Positions 53,683 to 63,312 of a stretch of 64,000 nt of DNA are shown in pieces. Positions within the stretch are counted from its first letter, which is position 1, and each line of letters starts with the position of its first letter. The notes below the pieces were generated by a model. The model made no database searches and was not told the origin of the DNA. It saw only the letters and a list, made by a program, of their open reading frames with translations. A program made the position numbers and the translations under genes. The DNA lies in the NCBI RefSeq assembly GCF_021601625.1, contig NZ_BQHR01000003.1, positions 124,001 through 188,000 of the forward strand, in the 5' to 3' direction. The stretch is from Pseudomonas paraglycinae (GTDB lineage: Bacteria; Pseudomonadota; Gammaproteobacteria; Pseudomonadales; Pseudomonadaceae).

Positions 53683-54465
53683 ATGGAATTTCTGCTCTAT
53701 CTGGCGCTGGGCGCCTGTGCGGGCGTACTGGCCGGGCTGTTCGGGGTGGGCGGCGGGATCATCATCGTCCCGGTGCTGGTGTTCAGTTTCACCTTGCAGG
53801 GCTTCGATCCGTCGATCCTGACCCATCTGGCGGTCGGCACGTCCCTGGCGACGATCATCTTCACGTCGGTCAACGCGGTGCGCGAGCATCATCGACGCGG
53901 CGCGGTGCGCTGGCCGATCTTCAAGTGGATGACCGTTGGCATTCTGCTCGGCGCGGGTTTCGGAGCGCTGACCGCCGAAGCGATCTCCGGGCCCAACCTG
54001 CAAAAGATCATCGGTGTGTTCGCCCTGGTGATCGCGGCGCAGCTGGCGCTGGACGTCAAACCCAAGGCCAGCCGAACGGTGCCGGGTAAACTCGGTCTGA
54101 CCGTGGCCGGCAGTGTGATCGGCTGGGCATCGGCGATTTTCGGGATTGGCGGCGGCTCGCTGACCGTGCCGTTCCTGACCTGGCGCAGCGTGCCGATGCA
54201 GCAGGCGGTGGCGACCTCGTCGGCCTGCGGTCTGCCGATTGCTGTGGCCAGTGCAATAAGTTTCATGATTCTGGGCTGGCATGATCCGTTGCTGCCGGCC
54301 CATAGTCTCGGTTTTGTGTATTTGCCGGCACTGCTCGGCATTGCGCTGACCAGCATGGTGTTCGCCCGTCTCGGCGCGCGGCTGGCGCACAGGCTGTCGC
54401 CGAAGTTGCTGAAACGGCTGTTCGCGGCTTTGCTGTTTTGCGTGGGCCTGAGCTTTCTGTTCTGA
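53683..54465 (+). CDS. TauE/SafE family sulfite or anion exporter
   Basis: A 260-aa inner-membrane protein with about eight TM segments in two repeats. Each repeat starts with a glycine-rich motif: GLFGVGGGIIIVPVL (about 20-35) and IFGIGGGSLTVPFLTW (about 150-165), the TauE/SafE hallmark. Members export sulfite, sulfoacetate or similar organic anions. The ATG at 53683 has GGAGG 5-6 nt upstream. It stands ahead of lgt with a 96-bp gap. A link to sulfite produced by the SsuD route is possible but not shown by position. Confidence 0.9.
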   Translation: MEFLLYLALGACAGVLAGLFGVGGGIIIVPVLVFSFTLQGFDPSILTHLAVGTSLATIIFTSVNAVREHHRRGAVRWPIFKWMTVGILLGAGFGALTAEAISGPNLQKIIGVFALVIAAQLALDVKPKASRTVPGKLGLTVAGSVIGWASAIFGIGGGSLTVPFLTWRSVPMQQAVATSSACGLPIAVASAISFMILGWHDPLLPAHSLGFVYLPALLGIALTSMVFARLGARLAHRLSPKLLKRLFAALLFCVGLSFLF

Positions 54466-54561
54466 GCCGTCGGTTTTGGCAGGTCGCAATCCTGGCTTAA
54501 TCCTGAGGTGACAGCGTCGCCCGGGAATTTTTGAAGATTTGAATGCTAACGAGGAGTCGCA

Positions 54562-55377
54562 ATGCTGCCTTACCCGCAGATCGATCCGGTGGCTTTGGCC
54601 ATCGGTCCGCTGAAAATCCACTGGTACGGCCTGATGTACCTGGTCGGCATCGGCGGCGCGTGGCTGCTGGCATCGCGCCGGCTCAACCGTTTCGACCCGA
54701 CCTGGACCAAGGAAAAGCTGTCCGACCTGGTGTTCTGGCTGTCGATGGGGGTGATTGTCGGCGGGCGTCTGGGCTATGTGTTGTTCTACGACCTGAGCGC
54801 TTACCTGGCCAACCCGACGCTGATTTTCGAAGTGTGGAAGGGCGGCATGTCGTTCCACGGCGGTTTCATCGGCGTGATGCTGGCCGCGTTGTGGTTCGGC
54901 AAGCGTAACGGCAAGTCGTTCTTCCAGCTGATGGACTTCGTGGCGCCGATGGTGCCGATCGGTCTGGGTGCCGGGCGTATCGGCAACTTCATCAATGCCG
55001 AGCTGTGGGGCAAGGCCACCGACGTGCCGTGGGCCATGGTGTTCCCGCCGTTCAGCGACCCGGCGCAACTGCCGCGTCACCCGTCGCAGCTGTATCAGTT
55101 CGCTCTGGAAGGCGTGGCGCTGTTCCTGATCCTCTGGCTGTTCTCGCGCAAGCCGCGGCCGACCATGGCGGTCTCGGGCATGTTCGCGCTGTTCTATGGC
55201 ATCTTCCGTTTCATCGTCGAATTCGTCCGCGTGCCGGACGCGCAACTGGGCTATCTGGCCTGGAACTGGCTGACCATGGGTCAGGTACTCTGCGTACCGA
55301 TGATCATCGGCGGGCTGTTCCTGATCTGGCTGGCCTACCACCGCGCCCCGGCGGCGCCGGTTGCACCGACAGCTTAA
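54562..55377 (+). CDS. lgt: Prolipoprotein diacylglyceryl transferase
   Basis: Transfers diacylglycerol from phosphatidylglycerol to the lipobox cysteine of prolipoproteins in the inner membrane. It has 271 aa and about seven TM segments. The Lgt signature is [15 protein letters not shown] (about 138-152), preceded by the essential HGGFIGV (His about 100) and [11 protein letters not shown]. An AGGAG site precedes the ATG. It pairs with thyA downstream (48 bp, small intercistronic hairpin CCCCGGC/GCCGGGG at 55387-55407), the conserved lgt-thyA order of gamma-proteobacteria. Confidence 0.97.
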   Translation: MLPYPQIDPVALAIGPLKIHWYGLMYLVGIGGAWLLASRRLNRFDPTWTKEKLSDLVFWLSMGVIVGGRLGYVLFYDLSAYLANPTLIFEVWKGGMSFHGGFIGVMLAALWFGKRNGKSFFQLMDFVAPMVPIGLGAGRIGNFINAELWGKATDVPWAMVFPPFSDPAQLPRHPSQLYQFALEGVALFLILWLFSRKPRPTMAVSGMFALFYGIFRFIVEFVRVPDAQLGYLAWNWLTMGQVLCVPMIIGGLFLIWLAYHRAPAAPVAPTA

Positions 55378-55425
55378 ATATTCGAACCCCGGCGACGTCT
55401 GCCGGGGCTCAAGGACAGGTAACTC

Positions 55426-56397
55426 ATGAAGCAATATCTCGATCTGGTGTCGCACGTCATCAACAACGGCACCAAACAGGCCAACCGTACCGGCGTGAAC
55501 ACCATCAGCTTTCCGGGCGCGATGTTGCGCTTCGATCTGCAGGAAGGTTTCCCGGCGATCACGACCCGCAAGATGGCCTTCAAATCGGCCATCGGCGAGA
55601 TGTGCGGCTTTCTGCGTGGCGTGAACAACGCCGCCGAATTCCGTGCGCTGGGCTGCAAGGTCTGGGATCAGAACGCCAACGAAAACGCCCAGTGGCTGGC
55701 CAACCCGTTCCGCCAGGGCGAAGACGACCTTGGCGAAATCTACGGCGTGCAATGGCGCAAATGGCCGGCGTACAAGCAGATCCCGCTGAGCAACACCGCC
55801 GCCATCGAACAAACCCTGAGCAACGGCTACAAGCAGATTGCCCAGGGCGAAGAAGACGGTCAGGCCTATGTGGTCTTGTACAAAGCCATCGATCAGGTGC
55901 GCCAGTGCGTCGACACGATCATCAAGGATCCGGGCAGCCGGCGCATCCTGTTCCACGGCTGGAACTGCGCCCAGCTCGATGAAATGGCCCTGCCGCCGTG
56001 CCATCTGCTGTACCAGTTCCACCCGAATGTTGAGACCAAGGAAATTTCCCTGACCCTCTACATCCGCTCCAACGACCTGGGCCTGGGCACGCCGTTCAAC
56101 CTCACCGAAGGCGCTGCGCTGCTGAGTCTGATCGGTCGCCTGACCGGCTACACGCCGCGTTGGTTCACCTATTTCATCGGTGACGCCCACGTCTACGAAA
56201 ACCACCTGGACATGCTCAACGAACAGCTCAAGCGCGAGCCGTTCGCCATGCCGAAACTGAAGATTTCGGACCGCGTGCCGGAGTTTGCCAAGACCGGTGT
56301 TTATCAACCGGAGTGGCTGGAACTGGTGGAGCCGAGCGACTTCTCGCTGGAAGGCTACGAGCACCATGCGCCGATGACCGCGCCGATGGCGGTCTAG
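55426..56397 (+). CDS. thyA: Thymidylate synthase (long form)
   Basis: Methylates dUMP to dTMP with methylene-tetrahydrofolate. The catalytic cysteine is Cys192 in [11 protein letters not shown]; the folate/nucleotide segments [13 protein letters not shown] and [13 protein letters not shown] are intact. The length of 323 aa exceeds the 264 of E. coli ThyA. The extra ~55 residues fall before the PGSRRILF segment, in the small domain (about residues 85-165). That is also where the Lactobacillus-type enzyme is longer. It follows lgt and ends just before a GTTCCCACGC repeat. Confidence 0.96.
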   Translation: MKQYLDLVSHVINNGTKQANRTGVNTISFPGAMLRFDLQEGFPAITTRKMAFKSAIGEMCGFLRGVNNAAEFRALGCKVWDQNANENAQWLANPFRQGEDDLGEIYGVQWRKWPAYKQIPLSNTAAIEQTLSNGYKQIAQGEEDGQAYVVLYKAIDQVRQCVDTIIKDPGSRRILFHGWNCAQLDEMALPPCHLLYQFHPNVETKEISLTLYIRSNDLGLGTPFNLTEGAALLSLIGRLTGYTPRWFTYFIGDAHVYENHLDMLNEQLKREPFAMPKLKISDRVPEFAKTGVYQPEWLELVEPSDFSLEGYEHHAPMTAPMAV

Positions 56398-56405
56398 TCG
56401 GCAGG

Positions 56406-56506
56406 ATCGTTCCCACGCTCTGCGTGGGAATGAATCCCGTGACGCTCCGCGTCACTTTGGACGCGGAGCGTCCATGGCGGCATTCCCACGCGGAGCATGG
56501 GAACGA
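56406..56506. repeat. GTTCCCACGC-ended palindromic repeat element, copy 2
   Basis: A 101-bp relative of 6633-6751 with ATCGTTCCCACGCTCTGCGT at the left and CATGGGAACGA at the right. Inside are GACGCTCCGCGTC and ACGCGGAGCGT. The right end has drifted (GCATGG for GCGTGG). It sits between the convergent thyA and cadR stops. Confidence 0.85.
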
Positions 56507-56516
56507 GCGTCAGTCG

Positions 56517-56966
56517 TTAGTGGCCGTGGCTTCTGCCCACATGGGAATGTTCGACTTCGGTTGCCACAACCCCGCCACTGACTTCCAGCCTCTGCAAAAT
56601 CCCGCACTGATCCGCTTCCGGCCCTTCGCCACAGCGCTGGCGCAGCTCGAGCAGTTGCGTCTGCAACGCCAGTAACCCATCGATTCGCGCCTTGACGTGC
56701 TGGATGTGCTCGTCGATCAGCGCATTCACGCTTTCACATTGATCCTGCGGGCTGTCGCGCAAGGCGAGCAGGCTGCGGATTTCTTCGAGGGTCATGTCGA
56801 GGGTGCGGCAGTTGCGGATGAAGGTCAGGCGCTCGGCGTGGGCCTGGGTGTAGACGCGGTAGTTGCCGTCACTGCGGGCCGGTTCCGGCAGCAGGTTTTC
56901 ACGCTCGTAGTAGCGGATGGTTTCCACGGCGCAATCGGTCTGTTTCGCCAGTTCTCCGATCTTCAT
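56517..56966 (-). CDS. cadR: Cd(II)/Pb(II)-responsive MerR-family regulator
   Basis: A 149-aa MerR protein. The winged HTH opens [20 protein letters not shown] and is followed by the dimerisation helix. Metal cysteines are Cys77 ([11 protein letters not shown]), Cys112 (RQRCGEG) and Cys121 (ADQCG), the CadR pattern. The C-terminal tail [11 protein letters not shown] is His-rich as in Pseudomonas CadR. It should repress cadA without metal and activate it with Cd or Pb by twisting the long-spacer promoter at 56990-57020. The start at 56966 gives the normal MerR N-terminus; the frame is open further upstream over the promoter only by chance. Confidence 0.93.
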   Translation of the reverse strand: MKIGELAKQTDCAVETIRYYERENLLPEPARSDGNYRVYTQAHAERLTFIRNCRTLDMTLEEIRSLLALRDSPQDQCESVNALIDEHIQHVKARIDGLLALQTQLLELRQRCGEGPEADQCGILQRLEVSGGVVATEVEHSHVGRSHGH

Positions 56967-56989
56967 GACGGCAATCTCCAAAAGGGTGC

Positions 56990-57020
56990 TTGACCCTATA
57001 GTGGCTACAGGGTCTTTACT
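56990..57020 (+). promoter_or_regulatory. MerR-type cadA promoter and CadR operator
   Basis: TTGACC (56990-56995) is followed, after a long 19-20 bp spacer, by TTTACT (about 57015-57020). The spacer contains the dyad GACCCTATAG...CTACAGGGTC (56992-57014). This is the standard MerR-family layout, and it lies between cadR and cadA. Confidence 0.85.
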
Positions 57021-57050
57021 TGGCAACAGGCACCTTCATGGACGCGACCA

Positions 57051-59360
57051 ATGAGCGATTCCCTGCACACCCACAAGCCCGGCGACGGGCACGATCACAG
57101 TCACAAACTGCAGCCTGTGCATAAACATGCCCACGCCGGCGACTCCTGCTGCGGGTCGAAAACCGTTGCGCCTGCGCCGGTTCATTCGAGTGAATATTCC
57201 TGCTGCTCGTCGAAAGCCGCCACGCCTTCACTGGTGCAACTGAGCGAGGCAAAAAGCGCTGACGCCCGGCTGAGCAGCTTCCGCATCGAGGCGATGGACT
57301 GCCCGACGGAGCAGACGCTGATCCAGAACAAGCTCGGCAAACTGGCCGGGATCCAGCAACTGGAATTCAACCTGATCAACCGCGTGCTCGGCGTGACTCA
57401 CAATCTGCCGGACACCGCGCCGATCATCGACGCAATCAAATCCCTCGGCATGCAGGCCGAGCCGCTGGAGGCGGGCGTTGATGCCCCGGCCGCCGCCCCG
57501 GTGAAAAAACACTGGTGGCCTCTGGCGCTGTCCGGCGTCGGTGCGCTGGCCGCTGAAGTGATCCACTTCACCAGCGCCGCGCCGACCTGGGTGGTGGCGA
57601 TCATCGCGCTGATCTCGATCCTCAGCGGCGGCCTCACCACCTACAAGAAGGGCTGGATCGCCCTGAAGAACCGCAACCTCAACATCAACGCCCTGATGAG
57701 CATCGCCGTGACGGGCGCCGTGTTGATCGGCCAGTGGCCGGAAGCGGCGATGGTGATGTTCCTGTTCACCGTGGCCGAGCTGATCGAAGCGCGCTCGCTG
57801 GATCGCGCACGCAATGCCATCAGCGGCCTGATGCAGATGACGCCGGAGCAGGCGACCGTGTTGCAGGCGGACGGCAACTGGGTCGAGCTCGACGTCAAAA
57901 GCATCGATCTCGGCGCCCGCGTGCGGGTGAAACCCGGCGAGCGCATCGCGCTGGACGGTGAAGTCGTCAGCGGCAGTTCGACCATCGATCAGGCGCCGAT
58001 CACCGGCGAAAGCCTGCCGGTGGAGAAAACCGTCGGCGACAAGGTCTTTGCGGGCACCATCAACCAGGCCGGTTCGCTGGAATACGCGGTAACGGCAGCG
58101 GCGAACAATTCGACTCTGGCGCGGATCATCCACGCCGTGGAACAGGCGCAAGGCGCGCGAGCGCCGACTCAGCGCTTCGTCGATCAGTTTTCGAAAATCT
58201 ACACCCCGGTGGTCTTCGTCCTGGCGCTGGCCGTGGCGATCATCCCGCCGCTGTTCATGGGCGCCGCGTGGTTCGACTGGATCTACCGCGCCTTGGTGCT
58301 GCTAGTGGTCGCGTGCCCTTGCGCACTGGTGATTTCCACCCCGGTGACCATCGTCAGCGGCCTCGCGGCTGCGGCGCGCAAAGGCATTCTGGTCAAGGGC
58401 GGCGTGTACCTGGAGGGCGGTTTCAAGCTCGACTATCTGGCCCTCGACAAGACCGGCACCATCACCCACGGCAAACCGGTACAGACCGATTACCTGTCCC
58501 TCGACCCGACCGCCGACGCCACGGCCCCGGCGATTGCCGCCGCGCTGGCCGGTCGCTCCGATCACCCCGTATCGCTGGCCATCGCCAATGCGGCTGTGGA
58601 TAAAGGGTTCGCGGCTCTGCTTGTGGATAACTTCGAAGCGCTGGCCGGCCGTGGGGTAAAGGGCGAGGTCAACGGTCAGGTCTACCACTTGGGCAACCAC
58701 CGTCTGGTGGAAGAACTGGGCCTGTGCTCGCCGCAACTGGAAGAAAAGCTGTTCGCGCTGGAGAAACAGGGCAAGTCCGTGGTGTTGCTGCTCGACCGTT
58801 CCGGCCCGCTGGCATTGTTCGCCGTGGCCGACACGGTCAAGGAAACCAGCCGCGAAGCGATCCGCCAACTGCACGAACTGGGCGTGAAAACCCTGATGCT
58901 CACCGGCGACAACGTCCACACCGCGCAGGCGATTGCGGCGCAGGTCGGGATCGATCAGGCCAAGGGCGACTTGCTGCCGACCGACAAACTGCAAGCCATC
59001 GAAGACCTGTATGCGCAGGGCCGTCGAGTTGGCATGGTCGGCGACGGCATCAACGATGCGCCGGCACTGGCTCGGGCCGAGATCGGGTTTGCGATGGCGG
59101 CGGCCGGCACCGACACCGCGATCGAAACCGCCGATGTCGCCCTGATGGACGACGATCTGCGCAAGATTCCGGCCTTCATCAGCCTGTCGCGCCATACCGC
59201 CACTATCCTCAAACAGAACATCGCGCTGGCGCTGGTGATCAAAGCGATCTTTCTTGGGGTAACCTTCGCCGGGCTCGCCACCATGTGGATGGCGGTGTTT
59301 GCCGACATGGGCGTGAGCCTGCTGGTGGTGTTCAACGGTTTGCGCCTGTTGCGCAAATAG
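57051..59360 (+). CDS. cadA: Heavy-metal P1B-type ATPase (Cd/Zn/Pb exporter)
   Basis: A 769-aa inner-membrane pump that exports Cd2+, Zn2+ or Pb2+. The first ~70 residues are a His/Cys-rich tail (HTHKPGDGHDHSHK, KHAHAGDSCCGS, EYSCCSSK). An HMA-like domain with MDCPTEQ (residues 82-88) follows. TM segments begin near 150. The ion site CPC is 422-424 in VACPCALVISTPV, the phosphorylated Asp466 is in DKTGTITHG, and the hinge is MVGDGINDAPALA. CPC with the cysteine-rich N-terminus indicates divalent soft metals. It is controlled by divergent cadR. A LysR gene begins 16 bp after the stop. Confidence 0.95.
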   Translation: MSDSLHTHKPGDGHDHSHKLQPVHKHAHAGDSCCGSKTVAPAPVHSSEYSCCSSKAATPSLVQLSEAKSADARLSSFRIEAMDCPTEQTLIQNKLGKLAGIQQLEFNLINRVLGVTHNLPDTAPIIDAIKSLGMQAEPLEAGVDAPAAAPVKKHWWPLALSGVGALAAEVIHFTSAAPTWVVAIIALISILSGGLTTYKKGWIALKNRNLNINALMSIAVTGAVLIGQWPEAAMVMFLFTVAELIEARSLDRARNAISGLMQMTPEQATVLQADGNWVELDVKSIDLGARVRVKPGERIALDGEVVSGSSTIDQAPITGESLPVEKTVGDKVFAGTINQAGSLEYAVTAAANNSTLARIIHAVEQAQGARAPTQRFVDQFSKIYTPVVFVLALAVAIIPPLFMGAAWFDWIYRALVLLVVACPCALVISTPVTIVSGLAAAARKGILVKGGVYLEGGFKLDYLALDKTGTITHGKPVQTDYLSLDPTADATAPAIAAALAGRSDHPVSLAIANAAVDKGFAALLVDNFEALAGRGVKGEVNGQVYHLGNHRLVEELGLCSPQLEEKLFALEKQGKSVVLLLDRSGPLALFAVADTVKETSREAIRQLHELGVKTLMLTGDNVHTAQAIAAQVGIDQAKGDLLPTDKLQAIEDLYAQGRRVGMVGDGINDAPALARAEIGFAMAAAGTDTAIETADVALMDDDLRKIPAFISLSRHTATILKQNIALALVIKAIFLGVTFAGLATMWMAVFADMGVSLLVVFNGLRLLRK

Positions 59361-59376
59361 AGGAAGAGGGACGGTT

Positions 59377-60240
59377 GTGCTGAGTGCCGAGCTGAAAGCG
59401 TTTTACATGGTGGCCCGCCTGGGCAGCATCACGCTGGCGGCGAAAAAGCTCGGCCTCAGCCAACCGACCGTGACCACTCAGATCCGCAATCTGGAAAGCC
59501 AGTATTCGGTGGAGTTGTTCTACCGTGGCGGCCGGCGCTTGAGTGTCAGCGACGAAGGTGCGCGACTGTTGCCGATGGTCAAAGCCTTGTTGCAGCAGGA
59601 AGCCGATATCGAGTTCTTCCTGCGCAACAGCGGCCAGGTGCAGGGCACGCTGCGCATTGCCGCCACCGCGCCGTATTACATCCTTGATCTGGTTAAGACG
59701 TTCCGCGAGCGTTTGCCACAGGTAGAAGTGTCGGTGGAAATCGGCAACTCGCAGCAGGTGCTCGAAGCGCTGGAGGATTATCGGGTGGATGTCGCGGCCT
59801 CGTCGCAGTTGCTCGACGATGCACGGCTGATCCGTCGGGTGTTGGGCAGCGACCCGCTGGTGCTGGCGGTGCATCGCAATCATCCACTGGCGGCGCACGA
59901 CCATGTGACGCTGAGTGCGCTGGCCGGGCATACCTTGTTGATGCGTGAATCCGGCTCAACTACCCGTCGCCTCACCGAAGAATTGCTGGCCAGCGCCGGC
60001 GTCAGTTTCGGCCCGTTGCTGGAGATCGGCAGCCGCGAATCGATTCGCGAGGCGGTGCTGCGCAACATCGGCATCAGCATCATCGCCCGCCAGGAAGTGC
60101 CGCACGATCCGCAGTTGCGGGTGCTGACCCTCGAAAATGCGCCGCAGATTCCCGAATACCTCTACTGCCTCAAGGAACGCAAGAACGCCCGCTTGCCGGC
60201 AGCGTTTCTCGGACTGGCGCAGGAAATGTCCCCGGCTTAG
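59377..60240 (+). CDS. LysR family transcriptional regulator
   Basis: A 287-aa regulator. The HTH is in the first 60 residues (ELKAFYMVARLGSITLAAKK, LGLSQPTVTTQIRNLESQYS) and the periplasmic-binding-like effector domain is at about 88-285. The start is GTG at 59377 with GAGGG 7-8 nt upstream. It follows cadA closely, yet in other Pseudomonas this type of LysR accompanies phosphonate (2-aminoethylphosphonate) genes, and the transporter downstream fits that. It probably regulates the transporter operon, with a repeat element between them. The effector is not visible from the sequence. Confidence 0.9.
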   Translation: MLSAELKAFYMVARLGSITLAAKKLGLSQPTVTTQIRNLESQYSVELFYRGGRRLSVSDEGARLLPMVKALLQQEADIEFFLRNSGQVQGTLRIAATAPYYILDLVKTFRERLPQVEVSVEIGNSQQVLEALEDYRVDVAASSQLLDDARLIRRVLGSDPLVLAVHRNHPLAAHDHVTLSALAGHTLLMRESGSTTRRLTEELLASAGVSFGPLLEIGSRESIREAVLRNIGISIIARQEVPHDPQLRVLTLENAPQIPEYLYCLKERKNARLPAAFLGLAQEMSPA

Positions 60241-60241
60241 T

Positions 60242-60352
60242 GATCGTTCCCACGCTCTGCGTGGGAATGCAGCCCGGGACGCTCCGCGTCCCTTCCAGAG
60301 CCGAACGCGGAGCGTCCGTTGAGGCATTCCCACGCAGAGCGTGGGAACGATC
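60242..60352. repeat. GTTCCCACGC-ended palindromic repeat element, copy 3
   Basis: A 111-bp element with near-perfect outer symmetry: GATCGTTCCCACGCTCTGCG on the left pairs with its complement at the right end (60332-60352). Inner dyads are GGACGCTCCGCGTCC and ACGCGGAGCGT. It starts 2 bp after the LysR stop and ends 112 bp before the transporter operon. Confidence 0.88.
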
Positions 60353-60464
60353 TGTGGTGAACCAAAAATCCTGAATACCACTATCGGCGGTTTTTGCCTC
60401 ACTGCCATATGACCGACGCATTACAACTCTAGGATTCGTCTCATCTGCTTGATGAGGCCTGTCC

Positions 60465-61541
60465 ATGAACCCTGCAATCGCAACTGCCCTGACCAACCCC
60501 GGCGCACCGATGAAAGTGCGCGGCGTGCAGAAGCGCTTCGGCGCATTCACTGCGCTGGATAACGTCTCCCTCGATGTCGCGGCCGGTGAACTGGTGTGCC
60601 TGCTCGGCCCGTCGGGCTGCGGCAAGACCACGTTGCTGCGTTGCATCGCCGGTCTGGAGAAGCAGGACAGCGGCGAGCTGTACCTGGGCGAGCGCGATGT
60701 TTCCCACCTCGCGCCGCAGGCCCGCGACTACGGCATCCTGTTCCAGTCCTACGCGCTGTTTCCCAATCTGACCGTCGAAGCGAACATTGCCTACGGCCTC
60801 GCCGGCAGCGGTCGCGATGAAGTGCGCCGTCGCGTCGGTCAGATGCTGGAACTGGTCGGCCTCACCGGCAGTGAGAAAAAGTACCCGGGCCAGTTGTCCG
60901 GCGGCCAGCAGCAACGGGTGGCACTGGCCCGGGCTCTGGCACCGGCGCCGTCGCTGCTGTTGCTCGACGAACCGATGTCGGCCCTCGATGCCCGGGTTCG
61001 CGAGCATCTGTGCACCGAGCTGCGTCAACTGCAACGCAACCTCGGCATCACCACCTTGATGGTCACCCACAATCAGGACGAGGCCATGCTGATGGCCGAC
61101 CGCATTGCCGTGATGAACAACGGCAAGGTCGAGCAGTACGCCACCCCGCAGGAAATCTACAACCGCCCGGCCACGCCGTTCGTGGCCGAGTTCGTCGGCC
61201 AAGGCAACTGGTTGCCATTCCAGCGCAGCAGCGACAGCCACGCCAAGGTCGGCGGGATGAACCTGCGCCTGGCCGACGGCAGCGTCCACAGTGCGTCGGG
61301 CCGGCTGTTCTGCCGCCCGGAAGCGATCAACGTCAATCCGCTGGTACACGAGGAAAACCTGTTCCCGGCCAAGGTTCGCGAGATCACTTTCCTCGGCAAC
61401 CGCTGCCGCATGAGCTTCGAACTCGATCAGTTGCCCGGCCACCCCTTGCTCGCCGAACTGGCACCGGAAGCCATGCCACGCCTCGGCGCCCAGCAGATCA
61501 TGGTCGCCTTGCCGCCACGCAGCCTGCAGGTGTTTGCCTGA
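60465..61541 (+). CDS. 2-Aminoethylphosphonate-type ABC transporter ATP-binding protein
   Basis: A 358-aa ABC ATPase of the spermidine/iron-like group used in AEP uptake. Walker A is GPSGCGKT (48-55), the signature [15 protein letters not shown], Walker B LLLLDEPMSALD and the H-loop LMVTHNQDEAM. A C-terminal TOBE-like domain (about 245-355) is present. The ATG is preceded by GAGG. The stop overlaps the permease start (TGATG). The assignment to aminoethylphosphonate rests on similarity to the PhnT-like component and on operon layout; phosphonate genes themselves lie beyond the window, if present. Confidence 0.82.
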   Translation: MNPAIATALTNPGAPMKVRGVQKRFGAFTALDNVSLDVAAGELVCLLGPSGCGKTTLLRCIAGLEKQDSGELYLGERDVSHLAPQARDYGILFQSYALFPNLTVEANIAYGLAGSGRDEVRRRVGQMLELVGLTGSEKKYPGQLSGGQQQRVALARALAPAPSLLLLDEPMSALDARVREHLCTELRQLQRNLGITTLMVTHNQDEAMLMADRIAVMNNGKVEQYATPQEIYNRPATPFVAEFVGQGNWLPFQRSSDSHAKVGGMNLRLADGSVHSASGRLFCRPEAINVNPLVHEENLFPAKVREITFLGNRCRMSFELDQLPGHPLLAELAPEAMPRLGAQQIMVALPPRSLQVFA

Positions 61542-63265
61542 TGAACAGCAACCTCGCACTGCCGCTACCGCAAAAGCAGGCGCGGCAGATGTCCGGGGCC
61601 GAGGTCGGCGACCGGATCTTCGTCCTCGGCGGCAAACTTCTGCTGCTGGTGCTGCTCGGTGTGGCGGTGCTGTTGCCATTGCTGGCGATCTTCTGGCGCG
61701 GCTTCAGCAGCGAAGCCGGGCAGGGCGGTGGCTGGCTCGCCGCCAAGGAGTTGGTGACCAGCGACAATTTCCACTGGTTGCTCGGTAACAGCCTGAAAGT
61801 TTCCCTCAGCGTCGCGGCGATCGTCGTACCGCTGGCCTACCTGTTTGCCTACGCCTTGCAGCGCACGTTGATTTCCGGCAAAGGCATCTGGCGTGGGATT
61901 TCCCTGCTGCCGCTGATGGCGCCGTCGATGCTGCCGGGGATTGCGCTGGTCTATCTGTTCGGCAATCAGGGCCTGTTGCGCGGGCTGCTGTCGGACAACA
62001 TCTACGGTTTCTGGGGGATTGTTCTGGGTGAGGTGATCTACACCTTCCCACACGCCTTGATGATTTTGCTGTCAGCCCTGTCGCTGGCGGATGCGCGATT
62101 GTTCGACGCCGCGTCGAGCATGGGTGCCAGTCCGGCAAAGGCCTTTCGTAGCATTACCTGGCCGGCGACCCGCCAGGCCGTGTTCGCCGCGTTCTGTCTG
62201 GTGTTCACCCTGACCATCACCGATTTCGGTGTGCCGGTGGTGGTCGGTGGCGACTATCAGGTGCTGGCGCTGGAAGCCTACAAAGCGGTGGTCGGCCAGC
62301 AGCAATTCGGTCGCGGCGCGTTGATCGGCATGGTTCTGCTGCTGCCAGCGCTGTTCAGTTTTGGCGTCGATGCCTGGCTGCGTCGGCGTCACGGCGACTC
62401 CATGAGCGGTCGCGCCCAGGTGTTCAAACCGGCACCGTCGAAGAAGCGCGACGCCTTTTATTTCAGCGTTGTGCTGCTGATCAGCGCCGCGTTGCTGCTG
62501 GTGTTCGGTATGGCGGTATTCTCGTCGCTGGTGAAATTCTGGCCGTACAACCTGTCGCTGTCACTCAACCACTATCAGTTCAACGAAACTGCCGGCGGTG
62601 GCTGGCTGGCCTACGGCAACAGTTTGAAGATGGCGCTGGGCACGGCGCTGATTGGCAGCGTGCTGATCTTCACCGGCGCCTACCTGATGGAAAAGACCCG
62701 CAGCCAGCGCGGGCTGAATCTGACACTGCGAATGCTCAGTTTCGTACCGATGGCGGTGCCGGGGCTGGTGCTGGGTCTGGGTTACGTCTTCTTCTTCAAC
62801 CTGACCGGCAACCCGCTGCACGTGCTGTACGGGACCATGACCCTGCTGATCGTCTGCACCATTGCTCACTATCTGACCACCGCGCAGATGACCGCCACCA
62901 CCGCGCTGCGCCAGCTCGACGCCGAGTTCGAAGCTGCCGCGCTGTCGCTCAAGGCGCCGCTGTACCGGCATTACCTGCGGGTCACCGTGCCGATCTGCCT
63001 GCCGGCGCTGCTGGACATCGTGCGCTACCTGTTCGTCTCGGCCATGACCACCGTGTCCGCCGCGATCTTCCTCTACAGCCCCGACACCATCCTCGCGGCG
63101 GTGGCGGTGCTGAACATGGATGACGCCGGCAACGTCGGCGGGGCTGCGGCGATGTCGACCCTGATTCTGTTCACCTCGGCGGGCGTGTCCTTGCTGCTGG
63201 CGTGGGCTTCGCGCGGCTTGCTGCGCCGTTCCCAGGCCTGGCGGCAAACGGCGCCCGGCCACTGA
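61541..63265 (+). CDS. 2-Aminoethylphosphonate-type ABC transporter fused permease
   Basis: A 574-aa inner-membrane permease made of two fused BPD_transp domains with about 12 TM segments. The EAA-type loops [20 protein letters not shown] and [20 protein letters not shown] are each the contact point for the ATPase. This fused FbpB-like form is typical of AEP and ferric-iron importers. The start at 61541 overlaps the ATPase stop (ATGA), giving translational coupling. The open frame extends 177 codons upstream through the ATPase gene in another frame but is not real coding there. Confidence 0.84.
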   Translation: MNSNLALPLPQKQARQMSGAEVGDRIFVLGGKLLLLVLLGVAVLLPLLAIFWRGFSSEAGQGGGWLAAKELVTSDNFHWLLGNSLKVSLSVAAIVVPLAYLFAYALQRTLISGKGIWRGISLLPLMAPSMLPGIALVYLFGNQGLLRGLLSDNIYGFWGIVLGEVIYTFPHALMILLSALSLADARLFDAASSMGASPAKAFRSITWPATRQAVFAAFCLVFTLTITDFGVPVVVGGDYQVLALEAYKAVVGQQQFGRGALIGMVLLLPALFSFGVDAWLRRRHGDSMSGRAQVFKPAPSKKRDAFYFSVVLLISAALLLVFGMAVFSSLVKFWPYNLSLSLNHYQFNETAGGGWLAYGNSLKMALGTALIGSVLIFTGAYLMEKTRSQRGLNLTLRMLSFVPMAVPGLVLGLGYVFFFNLTGNPLHVLYGTMTLLIVCTIAHYLTTAQMTATTALRQLDAEFEAAALSLKAPLYRHYLRVTVPICLPALLDIVRYLFVSAMTTVSAAIFLYSPDTILAAVAVLNMDDAGNVGGAAAMSTLILFTSAGVSLLLAWASRGLLRRSQAWRQTAPGH

Positions 63266-63312
63266 TCCACGACTTATCCCTTCAGCCTCAACTCACCGAC
63301 AGGAAAACGATC

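Noticed and set aside
53638-56367. Open frame of over 900 codons on the minus strand opposite TauE/SafE, lgt and thyA
   Set aside because: It mirrors strongly conserved genes and its translation is rich in Arg, Gln and His with no domain. It is a GC-driven shadow.
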